In this document: one piece after another, positions 46,984 through 54,096 of the stretch
How positions within the stretch are numbered: position 1 is the stretch's first letter
Layout: each line of letters starts with the position of its first letter
DNA from: Flavonifractor sp. AGMB03687
GTDB taxonomy: Bacteria > Bacillota > Clostridia > Oscillospirales > Oscillospiraceae
Assembly: GCF_017811815.1 (NCBI RefSeq)
Contig: NZ_JADKZI010000003.1
Location: 467,549-531,548, forward strand
Direction: 5' to 3'
DNA length: 64,000 nucleotides
Translations under genes and position numbers: made by a program
Notes under the pieces: model-generated
The model's input: the letters and a program-made list of their open reading frames with translations, nothing else
Database searches by the model: none
What the model was told of the DNA's origin: nothing

Positions 46984-49604
46984 TTGCTTCCCTCCTGTGC
47001 CTTCTTCATGGCGGCGGCCACCGGCCGGGACGGGGTGGAGCGGTTGTTGCGGGCCAGGATGGCGGCGATCTGCCCGCCTACCTGCTCCACCTCCGCCTTG
47101 AAGGTGGTGGCGGACAGGCGCAGGGCCCCGTGGCCCAGGATGATAAGCTGCTCCGCCCCATCGGAGGTGGCCACCCGCACCTGGTGGTGCCGCCCGATCT
47201 CGTAGGTGGCCCGCTCAATGTAGGTATCCGCCGTTTCCGCCTCTTTGGTATACACAACGTAAATATTGTGGTATTTGAATACATCCTGTACATTGCGAGG
47301 CACCTTGTAGGCGTCAAACACCAGGATGACCACGCATTTTTTGAAGCCCTGGTAGTTGCTCAGCAGGTCCATCAGCAGCTGCCGGGCGGCGTCCAGATTG
47401 GTCTGGGCCACCGCCTTCAGCTCCTCCCAGGCGAAGATGATGTTGTAGCCGTCCACCAGCAGATACTCCGGTCCTCGGTTCTGGGTCTGGACATTGTACT
47501 TCCGATCGTCCAGGCTGGTGCGGGCGGGCTTGGGCTGGGGCCGGAAGGAGTTGCGCTCCACCTTGCCGTAGGTGCGCTCATAGATGGCCAATAACTCCTT
47601 GTCCTGCTCCAGGGACAGGCCGGGGTTGGAACTGGTCCGCCGGGCGGGGGCGGCGGGAGCCTCCGGCTCCGGGGGCTTGTTCAGGGACAGGCCGCTGTCC
47701 ACATGGGCCATCTCCTTCACCTGGTCCCACTTCACGTTGTACCCCGCCCCGTGGGCGCAGAACACCGAGCCGGTGGGGTTGTCCACGTCCCGCTCCGGGT
47801 CGTAGCCCAAAGCCTCCACCACATTTTGCTGGTCGTGGCAGGGATAGTAGCCTTTCAAGGTGCAGCTCAGCCGCCCCATGCCTCTGGTGTAGGCGGCCAC
47901 CTCGCTGCCGTAGTCCCGCAGCCCCGCCACCGGGGCGGAGCCGGTGAGGACGGTGAGCTCCCCCGCCGTCTCCGGGGGATCGCAGTCGCCACCCATCCGC
48001 TGGAGGTCGCTCATGGCCCGCCCCACCTGGGCGGCAGGCACCTCCATCCGGAAGGAATACCAGGGCTCCAGCAGAATACTCTCCGCCTGCATCAGGCCCT
48101 GGCGCACCGCCCGGTAGGTGGCCTGCCGGAAGTCGCCTCCCTCGGTGTGCTTGAGATGGGCCCGGCCCGCCAGCAGGGTGATTTTCACGTCGGTGAGGGG
48201 GGACCCGGTGAGCACGCCGGGGTGGGCCCGCTCGGCCAGATGGGTCAAAATCAGCCGCTGCCAGTTGCCGTCCAGCACATCCTCCGGGCAGGCGGTGGCC
48301 AGGGTGATGCCGCTTCCCCGCTCTCCCGGCTCCAGCAGCAGGTGGACCTCGGCGTAGTGACGGAGAGGCTCGTAGTGGCCCACGCCGGTGACGGGGGCAG
48401 CGATGGTCTCCCGATACACGATGCCCCCCCGGCCAAAACTTACATCCATGTTGAATCGCTCGGCAATGAGCCTCTGCAAGATCTCCAGCTGGACCTGGCC
48501 CATGAGCTGGATGTGGATCTCCTTCAACCGCTCGCTCCACACCAGATGGAGTTGGGGGTCCTCCTCCTCCAGTTGGCGCAGCTTCTGCAGCGCGGTGACC
48601 GGGTCCTGTCCCTCGGGCAAAATCACCTGATAGGTGAGCACCGGCTCCAGAGCGGGGGGCGCGCCCTCCGCCTCAAAGCCCAGGCCCTGCCCGGCGGCGG
48701 CGGAGCTCAGGCCGGTGACCGCCACTACAGACCCCGCCGGGGCCACGTCTACCGGCTGGAATTTTATACCGGAGTACACCCGCAGCTGGTCGGCCTTGTC
48801 GGTCCAGCCGGGGCCCTCCAGCACCGTCTTGACCTTCAGGCTGCCGCCGGTGATCTTCATCCAGGCCAGCCGGTTGTTCTGATTGTCCCGGGAGATCTTG
48901 AAGATGCGGGCGCCGAACTCCTCCCCGTATACCGGCTGGGGGGCATACTGCTCCAGGCCCCGGAGAAAGTCCTCCACCCCCTCCAGCTTCAAAGCAGAAC
49001 CGAACCAACATGGGAACAGCTTCCGCTGAGCAATGAGGGCGGTGAGGGCGGCGTCGGCAATGGTCCCCGTCTCCAGGTAGTCCTCCAGCAGGGACTCGTC
49101 GCACAGGGCGGCCTGCTCACAGAGGGCCTCTTGGTCCCCCATATCCACGCAGCCCTCGTCCAGCTTGCCTTTCAGCTCCCCCAGCAGGGCGGCCTTGTCC
49201 GCCCCCGCCAGATCCATTTTGTTGACAAAGAGGAAGGTGGGCACCTGATAGCGCTCCAGCAGCTTCCACAGGGTATGGGTATGGCCCTGAACCCCGTCGG
49301 CCCCGCTCACCACCAGGATGGCGCAGTCCAGCACCGACAGGGTGCGCTCCATCTCGGCGGAGAAGTCCACGTGGCCCGGGGTATCCAGCAGGGTGATCTC
49401 CAGGTCCTCCAGAGGGAGCACCGCCTGCTTGGAGAAGATGGTGATGCCCCGCTCCTTCTCCATGGGGTCGGTGTCCAGAAAGGCGTCCCCGTGGTCCACC
49501 CGGCCCAGCTTCTTCAATTTTCCGCAGGTGTAGAGCAGTCCCTCGCTGAGGGTGGTCTTGCCCGCGTCCACATGGGCCAGAATGCCCACGACCAGTTTTT
49601 CCAT
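46980..49604 (-). CDS. TetM/EF-G-like translational GTPase fused to a YacP/Rae1-type NYN nuclease domain
   Basis: The 874-residue protein begins with a translational GTPase (GILAHVDAGKTTLSE, KERGITIF, DTPGHVD, NKMD) and continues through EF-G domains II-V in the arrangement of ribosomal-protection proteins such as TetM (to about residue 620). A Pro/Ala/Ser-rich linker (about 640-700) leads to a C-terminal NYN domain (about 713-874): YLLVDGYNIIFAW, VILVFDAYK, TADTYIE and VATSDGAEQ, the acidic set of YacP/Rae1 nucleases. Rae1 cuts mRNA in the ribosomal A site, the place where EF-G-like factors bind. The fusion therefore suggests one factor that docks on ribosomes and cleaves mRNA or clears stalls. 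Tetracycline resistance is possible but less likely. It is the first gene of the operon with trmO. Confidence 0.9.
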   Translation of the reverse strand: MEKLVVGILAHVDAGKTTLSEGLLYTCGKLKKLGRVDHGDAFLDTDPMEKERGITIFSKQAVLPLEDLEITLLDTPGHVDFSAEMERTLSVLDCAILVVSGADGVQGHTHTLWKLLERYQVPTFLFVNKMDLAGADKAALLGELKGKLDEGCVDMGDQEALCEQAALCDESLLEDYLETGTIADAALTALIAQRKLFPCWFGSALKLEGVEDFLRGLEQYAPQPVYGEEFGARIFKISRDNQNNRLAWMKITGGSLKVKTVLEGPGWTDKADQLRVYSGIKFQPVDVAPAGSVVAVTGLSSAAAGQGLGFEAEGAPPALEPVLTYQVILPEGQDPVTALQKLRQLEEEDPQLHLVWSERLKEIHIQLMGQVQLEILQRLIAERFNMDVSFGRGGIVYRETIAAPVTGVGHYEPLRHYAEVHLLLEPGERGSGITLATACPEDVLDGNWQRLILTHLAERAHPGVLTGSPLTDVKITLLAGRAHLKHTEGGDFRQATYRAVRQGLMQAESILLEPWYSFRMEVPAAQVGRAMSDLQRMGGDCDPPETAGELTVLTGSAPVAGLRDYGSEVAAYTRGMGRLSCTLKGYYPCHDQQNVVEALGYDPERDVDNPTGSVFCAHGAGYNVKWDQVKEMAHVDSGLSLNKPPEPEAPAAPARRTSSNPGLSLEQDKELLAIYERTYGKVERNSFRPQPKPARTSLDDRKYNVQTQNRGPEYLLVDGYNIIFAWEELKAVAQTNLDAARQLLMDLLSNYQGFKKCVVILVFDAYKVPRNVQDVFKYHNIYVVYTKEAETADTYIERATYEIGRHHQVRVATSDGAEQLIILGHGALRLSATTFKAEVEQVGGQIAAILARNNRSTPSRPVAAAMKKAQEGSK

Positions 49605-49633
49605 AGCTGCCGTCCTTTACGGTATGATACTAT

Positions 49634-49662
49634 AGTATAGCATGTCCCCCGGGACGGGGCAA
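49634..49662 (-). promoter_or_regulatory. Promoter of the GTPase-nuclease/trmO operon
   Basis: On the minus strand TTGCCC (49662-49657), 17 bases, TATACT (49639-49634). The palindrome ATACTATAGTAT (49627-49638) covers the -10. Confidence 0.6.
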
Positions 49663-49687
49663 ATAAAAAGGGCCCCGAAGGGCCCTT
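49661..49687 (-). terminator. Terminator of the hydroxysteroid dehydrogenase gene
   Basis: Arms AAGGGCCC / GGGCCCTT with a four-base loop; on the minus strand it is followed by TTTTTATTT. It abuts the next promoter. Confidence 0.8.
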
Positions 49688-49701
49688 AGAGGGGATGAGG
49701 A

Positions 49702-50502
49702 TCAGCCCTTGGCGCCGTCGCTCATGTAGGAGCCGTACAGCGGGGTGGGCAGGCCGAAACCGCCGGCCACGGGCAGGATCTCGCCGGTGATGAAGGCGGC
49801 CCGGTCGCTGGCCAGGAAGGCAACGGCATCGGCGATGTCCTCCGGACGGCCGGGGCGGTTGAGGGGGACGTTCTTCAGGAATAGGTCCAGGAAAGCCTGG
49901 GACATGTTGTTCAGAGCGGCGTCGGTGGCGGTGAAGCCGGGAAGCACCGCGTTGCACCGCACTCCCTGCCGGGCGTACTGCACGGCGATGTCCTTGGTGA
50001 GGAAGTGGATGGCGGCCTTGCTGACGCCGTAGGCGGTGCGGCTCAGGTCGGGATAGATGCCACCCACCGAGCCGATGTTGATGATGGAGCCGCCGCCGTT
50101 CTTGGCCATGACGGGCACCGCCGCCTTGCTGGGCAGATACACGTTCTTCAGGTTGGTGTTGACAATGCGGAAGAAGTCTTCGGTGGCGCCGTTCACCACA
50201 TCCAGGTCGGTCTTGACGTCGGTAGCGCCGAAGTTGTTGACCAGGATATCCAGCCGGCCCTCCTTCTTGGCCACCTCGTCCACCATGCCGGAGAAGCTCT
50301 CCTCGTTGGCGGCGTCAAAGTAGACCACGCCGGCTCGTCCGCCGGCGGCAATGATCTCGTCGGCGATCTGCTGACCGGCGTCCAGGCGGCGCATACCCAG
50401 GTAGACGGTGGCACCCTGAGCGGCCAGCGCCTTGGCGCAGGCCAGGCCGATACCCCGGGTGGAGGAGGAAACCAATGCGACCTTCTGTTCCAGTTCTTTC
50501 AT
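49702..50502 (-). CDS. Short-chain dehydrogenase, probable 7-alpha-hydroxysteroid dehydrogenase
   Basis: The 266-residue protein has an SDR fold: cofactor motif SSSTRGIG (12-19; Ser replaces the usual first Gly), NNFGATD, and catalytic N117, S145, Y158 and K162. From memory, the SSSTRGIG start, VYFDAANEESF, the VNTNLKNVYLPSKAAVP stretch, RCNAVLPGF and the LNRPGRPEDIADAV ending closely resemble clostridial 7-alpha-hydroxysteroid dehydrogenases (C. absonum/C. sordellii type), which oxidise the 7-hydroxyl of cholate and chenodeoxycholate. A promoter (minus strand TTGTAA-17-TATTAT, 50576-50548) puts the start at 50502, though its ribosome site is weak. Another SDR substrate remains possible. Confidence 0.78.
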   Translation of the reverse strand: MKELEQKVALVSSSTRGIGLACAKALAAQGATVYLGMRRLDAGQQIADEIIAAGGRAGVVYFDAANEESFSGMVDEVAKKEGRLDILVNNFGATDVKTDLDVVNGATEDFFRIVNTNLKNVYLPSKAAVPVMAKNGGGSIINIGSVGGIYPDLSRTAYGVSKAAIHFLTKDIAVQYARQGVRCNAVLPGFTATDAALNNMSQAFLDLFLKNVPLNRPGRPEDIADAVAFLASDRAAFITGEILPVAGGFGLPTPLYGSYMSDGAKG

Positions 50503-50547
50503 GATAATTCTACTTTTTAAACCATTCGGTATGATTACGATACTATG

Positions 50548-50576
50548 ATAATAGCACTGTCGCATCCGATTTACAA
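50548..50576 (-). promoter_or_regulatory. Promoter of the hydroxysteroid dehydrogenase gene
   Basis: TTGTAA (50576-50571), 17 bases, TATTAT (50553-50548) on the minus strand. It excludes an in-frame start at 50649. Confidence 0.65.
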
Positions 50577-50678
50577 GCATTATTTTTTGCCGGGGACGCA
50601 ACAAAACCGCCCCCTCAGGGATGTTAGGGGCAGAAAGGAGGGAGAGCAACGGAAGATCAAACCGGTCTGAGGCAGGCG

Positions 50679-51122
50679 GTGGAGGCCTACGGCACCATGG
50701 TGTACCGCCTGGCTCTGGCCCAAACCCACAGCGGCCACGACGCCGAAGACGTGTTTCAGGAGGTCTTCCTCCGCTACCTCCGCTCCGCCCCCGCCTTCCA
50801 GGAGGAGGAGCACCGGAAGGCCTGGCTGCTGCGGGTGACGGTGAACTGCTGCAAGAAGCTCCACCGCTCCTTCTGGCGGCGGAATACGGTGGCCCTGTCG
50901 GAGTCCATTCCCGCCCTCAGCCAGGAGGAGGGGGAGCTGCTGGACCTGCTGGAGGGATTGCCGGAAAAGTACCGGGCGGTGCTCCATCTCTACTACTACG
51001 AGGGCTACGCCACCGGGGAGATCGCGGACATCCTGGGCCGCAGCCCCAACACGGTGCGCAGCCAGCTGGCCCGGGGGCGGGCCCTGCTGCACGACGCATG
51101 GAAAGGAGCGGAAGAGCTATGA
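50679..51122 (+). CDS. ECF-type RNA polymerase sigma factor
   Basis: The protein has sigma region 2 (VEAYGTMVYRLALAQTHSGH, DAEDVFQEVFLRYLR, then WLLRVTVNCCKKL) and region 4 (LPEKYRAVLHLYYYEGYATG, then EIADILGRSPNTVRSQLARG). The earliest standard start is GTG at 50679, with a GAGG six bases before it. However, the frame stays open upstream, and an ACG at 50649 sits exactly 8 bases behind a perfect AAGGAGG, giving a family-like N-terminus (EDQTGLRQAVEAYG). The true start may be that ACG or a mutated or misread ATG. The stop overlaps the ATG of the next gene, its likely regulator. Confidence 0.88.
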   Translation: MEAYGTMVYRLALAQTHSGHDAEDVFQEVFLRYLRSAPAFQEEEHRKAWLLRVTVNCCKKLHRSFWRRNTVALSESIPALSQEEGELLDLLEGLPEKYRAVLHLYYYEGYATGEIADILGRSPNTVRSQLARGRALLHDAWKGAEEL

Positions 51123-52195
51123 CGGAAGAGAACTATCGCGCCCTGTTTGACCGGGTTTCCCCCAGCCGGGAGCTGGTGGAGGACACCCTGGCAGCGGCGG
51201 AGCGTCCCCGGCGGAAAGGCATTCCCGCCCGGCGGCTGGCGGCCGCCCTGGTGTGTCTGGCCCTGGTGCTGGGAGTGAGCAACTATCAGGCCCTGGCAGC
51301 GGGATTGCAGAAACTGATCCGGTTCTTCGCCGGTACCGGCGCCGCCGACGCCCCGGTGATGGTGGTGGAGGAGGCTGACCGGTGGACCGAGGGGGACTGG
51401 CTGTGCCAGCTGGACGGGGTGAGCCAGGGGGAGTACCTGCTGCTGGAGCTCTACCTGGTGAGCCCGGAGCTGGAGGAGCATGAGCTGGCCACCCGGGAGC
51501 TGCAGGTCTACGCCGACGGCGTCCCTCTGGAGCAGGGCGACCAGGTCTACTCCCAGTGGCTGCCCTACAACGGCTTTGCGCCTCAGGGCCAGATTTGGGT
51601 GCCTCTGGTAGGTCTGGACTGCGGGCCGGAGGTGGCCTGGCGGGAGGAAGGCTACCGCGCCCGGGTCCACATGCCCTTTACCTACCGCCTGCCGGAGGAT
51701 CGGCCCACCCAGCTGACCTATAAGCTGCTGGACCTGGAGGGAGGCGGCTCCCACACCGGAACCCTGACTCTCACCCCGGCGGAAACCCAGACTTCCTATT
51801 CGGATAGCCGGACCTTCGCTGAGGGCACCGTCACCGCTCTGGTCAGCGAGGACGGGCGGCAGCTGTCGGTGTACGCCCACCGGGAGGAGAACGACCAGGG
51901 CCAGCTGCTGACAGGGGCCTCCCTCTTCCACCATCAGGTCACCTTCATCGGAGCCTCCGGGGCGCGCTACCCCGACGCCGGGGAGGGCTTCCGCAGCTTC
52001 ACCTCCGGCCATGTGAACGTCCAGCTGGCCGCCGCGCCAAGCTGGGTGGAGGAGCCTATCGTGGCGGTGGAGATCGGCGCTGTTCAGCTGGTCTACGAGC
52101 ATGAATACCTGTGGGACGGCCCAGGCGGAGGCATGGTCCGGGGCCAGGACAACGTGACCTACGGTGACCTGGACTGGGTCATCTCCCTGGAGTAA
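51119..52195 (+). CDS. Membrane protein partner of the ECF sigma factor (anti-sigma-like)
   Basis: The 358-residue protein starts with a short cytoplasmic segment (MTEENYRALFDRVSPSRELV), one membrane helix (about 36-56, LAAALVCLALVLGVSNYQAL) and a large extracytoplasmic beta-rich region resembling DUF4179/DUF5643-type domains of clostridial anti-sigma proteins. The ATG overlaps the sigma stop, the classical sigma/anti-sigma coupling. The cytoplasmic part would hold the sigma factor, and the outer domain would sense an envelope signal. No zinc-binding anti-sigma motif is seen. The call rests on topology and position. Confidence 0.75.
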   Translation: MTEENYRALFDRVSPSRELVEDTLAAAERPRRKGIPARRLAAALVCLALVLGVSNYQALAAGLQKLIRFFAGTGAADAPVMVVEEADRWTEGDWLCQLDGVSQGEYLLLELYLVSPELEEHELATRELQVYADGVPLEQGDQVYSQWLPYNGFAPQGQIWVPLVGLDCGPEVAWREEGYRARVHMPFTYRLPEDRPTQLTYKLLDLEGGGSHTGTLTLTPAETQTSYSDSRTFAEGTVTALVSEDGRQLSVYAHREENDQGQLLTGASLFHHQVTFIGASGARYPDAGEGFRSFTSGHVNVQLAAAPSWVEEPIVAVEIGAVQLVYEHEYLWDGPGGGMVRGQDNVTYGDLDWVISLE

Positions 52196-52197
52196 CC

Positions 52198-52236
52198 AAA
52201 AAACGGAGGACCGCAAAAGCGGTCCTCCGTTTTTTC
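52198..52236. terminator. Bidirectional terminator
   Basis: Perfect 17-base arms AAAAAACGGAGGACCGC / GCGGTCCTCCGTTTTTT with an AAAA loop, between the sigma operon and the convergent GH13 gene. Confidence 0.92.
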
Positions 52237-52240
52237 TTGC

Positions 52241-54082
52241 TTATTCCGGCTGACAGGGGGTAAGCAGCCAGCCCGTCATGGGGGGCAGGGACACCGGTCC
52301 GGCGGGCAGCTCCCGTCCGGTCATCCAGTCCACCGCTGGCCAGGGCAGGTCGATGCGCTCGGAGTCCTTGTTCACGTTGACGGCGGCCAGCACCGGCTCC
52401 CCCTCCCCTTCCCGCAGGAAGGAGAGCAGCTTGCCCTCGGCCTTCCACCAGCGGAGGCTTCCCCGCCGCAGGGCAGGCAGCTCCTTCCGGGCCCGGCCCA
52501 GGTCGGCATACCAGCGGCGGAGCACGTCGTCCGCCATCTCCCAGCGGTAGGTCCGCCGGTTAAAGGGGTCCTCAAAGCCCTCGATACCCGCCTCGTCCCC
52601 GTAGTAGATCATGGGGGAGCCGGGGAAAGCGAAGAGCACCAGGGCGCCCAGCATCAGCTTGGTGCGGCCCAGCAGGTACTGCTCCGGGGTAAGGAAGTAG
52701 GAGGCCCGCCAGTCCTTGTCGTGGTCCTGACCGTCCCCGCCGTAGCCCAGCAGGGTGAGGATGCGGGGGGTATCGTGGGTGCCCAGGAAGTTCATGGCGG
52801 AATGGAAGGCAAAGGGAGGATAGTTCTCCCGGATGGTCTCCATGGTGTCTTTGAATCCGGCGGCGTCCCCGCCCATGAGATAGCCCAGCAGGCTGTTGCG
52901 GAAGGGGTAGTTCATCAGGCCGTCGCAGTGGCCACCCAGGATGTGCTTGCGGCGGACGCCGTAGGCCACCTTGGTGGAGCCGTCCTCCCACACTTCACCG
53001 ATGACCACCGCATTGGGGTCGGTCTCCCGCACCGCCTGGTGGATACCGTGGACGAAGTCGTCGGGCAGCTCGTCGGCCACATCCAGCCGCCAGGCGTCCG
53101 CCCCCGCCCGCAGCCAGCGGCGGACGATGCTGTTTTCATCCCCAAAAATATAGTCCCGGTAGGAGGGCTCCCCCTCGTTGACGGCGGGCAGGGAGTAGAT
53201 CCCCCACCAGGAGTCGTACCGGTCCGGCCAGTGGGAGAAGTTGTACCACTTGTAGTAGGGGCTGTCCTGGGACTGGCAGGCGCCGTTCTCCGGGTAGGAG
53301 CCGTCCCCGTTGAAGTAGCGGCTCACATAGCCCTGGTGGTTGAACACGCCGTCCAGCATGATCTTCATGCCCAGCACATGGGCGGCGTCGCACAGGGCCC
53401 GGAAATCTTCCTCGGTGCCCAGCATGGGGTCAATCTTCTCATAGTCGCCGGTGCCGTAGCGGTGGTTTTCCGGGGCCTCAAAGACGGGGCAGAAGTAGAT
53501 GGTCTCCACCCCCAGGTCGTGGAGGTAGGGCAGCTTCTCCATGACGCCCTTGAGGTCGCCGCCGAAGAAGTCACGATTGCGCACCTCGCCGTTGGCGTCC
53601 GGCCGGTACTCCGGCTCCTCCCGCCAACTGGTGTGGACGGTGCGTCCCCCCGGCATGCCGGTGGGGTCGGGCACCCGGGTGCGGCGGAAGCGGTCGGGGA
53701 AGATCTGGTAGGTGACCCCCTCCCCGAACCAGCCGGGCACCTGGTCGGTGCCATCGTACACCGTCAGCTGGTAGGGGCCCAGCTCCTCCTGGCGGCCGTC
53801 CAGGCCGGACAGGCGGAAGGAGTACCACACCAGGCCCACATGGTCCCTGGTGTCCAGGGTGACCCGAAGCACGTCCCGGTCCCCGTCGATACCGTCCCAC
53901 ACCATGGGCAGCTCCAGCCGCCGCTCCTGGGAGGACTCAAAGTAGGCAATCAGCACCGCCTGGGAAAAGCCCTCCGTCCGGAGGGGGCGCAGGGTGAGGG
54001 ACACCTGGGTACCCGAGGGCACCGCGCCATAGGGCTGTTTATACCGGCTGTCCCGGCTGTCAAAGGTCATTGCATCCAGCAA
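52241..54082 (-). CDS. GH13 alpha-glucosidic hydrolase (neopullulanase/cyclomaltodextrinase-like)
   Basis: The 613-residue enzyme has an N-terminal beta-sandwich (about 1-115), the catalytic barrel with DGVFNH (244-249), nucleophile Asp334 in WRLDVADE, acid/base Glu363 in IGEVWED and Asp437 in GTHDTPR, and a C-terminal beta domain. No signal peptide is present, so it acts on maltodextrins inside the cell. Start is TTG at 54082 with GGGAG eight bases before it; an ATG four codons later (54070) is the alternative. It is the last gene of the mre/PBP2 operon, only 14 bases after PBP2, an unexpected place for a glycogen or maltodextrin enzyme. Confidence 0.92.
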   Translation of the reverse strand: MLDAMTFDSRDSRYKQPYGAVPSGTQVSLTLRPLRTEGFSQAVLIAYFESSQERRLELPMVWDGIDGDRDVLRVTLDTRDHVGLVWYSFRLSGLDGRQEELGPYQLTVYDGTDQVPGWFGEGVTYQIFPDRFRRTRVPDPTGMPGGRTVHTSWREEPEYRPDANGEVRNRDFFGGDLKGVMEKLPYLHDLGVETIYFCPVFEAPENHRYGTGDYEKIDPMLGTEEDFRALCDAAHVLGMKIMLDGVFNHQGYVSRYFNGDGSYPENGACQSQDSPYYKWYNFSHWPDRYDSWWGIYSLPAVNEGEPSYRDYIFGDENSIVRRWLRAGADAWRLDVADELPDDFVHGIHQAVRETDPNAVVIGEVWEDGSTKVAYGVRRKHILGGHCDGLMNYPFRNSLLGYLMGGDAAGFKDTMETIRENYPPFAFHSAMNFLGTHDTPRILTLLGYGGDGQDHDKDWRASYFLTPEQYLLGRTKLMLGALVLFAFPGSPMIYYGDEAGIEGFEDPFNRRTYRWEMADDVLRRWYADLGRARKELPALRRGSLRWWKAEGKLLSFLREGEGEPVLAAVNVNKDSERIDLPWPAVDWMTGRELPAGPVSLPPMTGWLLTPCQPE

Positions 54083-54096
54083 AGAAAAGACTCCCT

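Noticed and set aside
46980-49604. Calling this gene a tetracycline resistance determinant
   Set aside because: The N-terminal part is of the ribosomal-protection family, but the NYN fusion and housekeeping trmO context argue against a plain tet gene; resistance would need testing.
50621-51118. Plus-strand frame that would extend the anti-sigma-like protein by 166 residues
   Set aside because: It runs out of frame through the sigma factor gene and gives a Gly/Pro/Arg-rich translation; the ATG at 51119 overlapping the sigma stop is the proper start.
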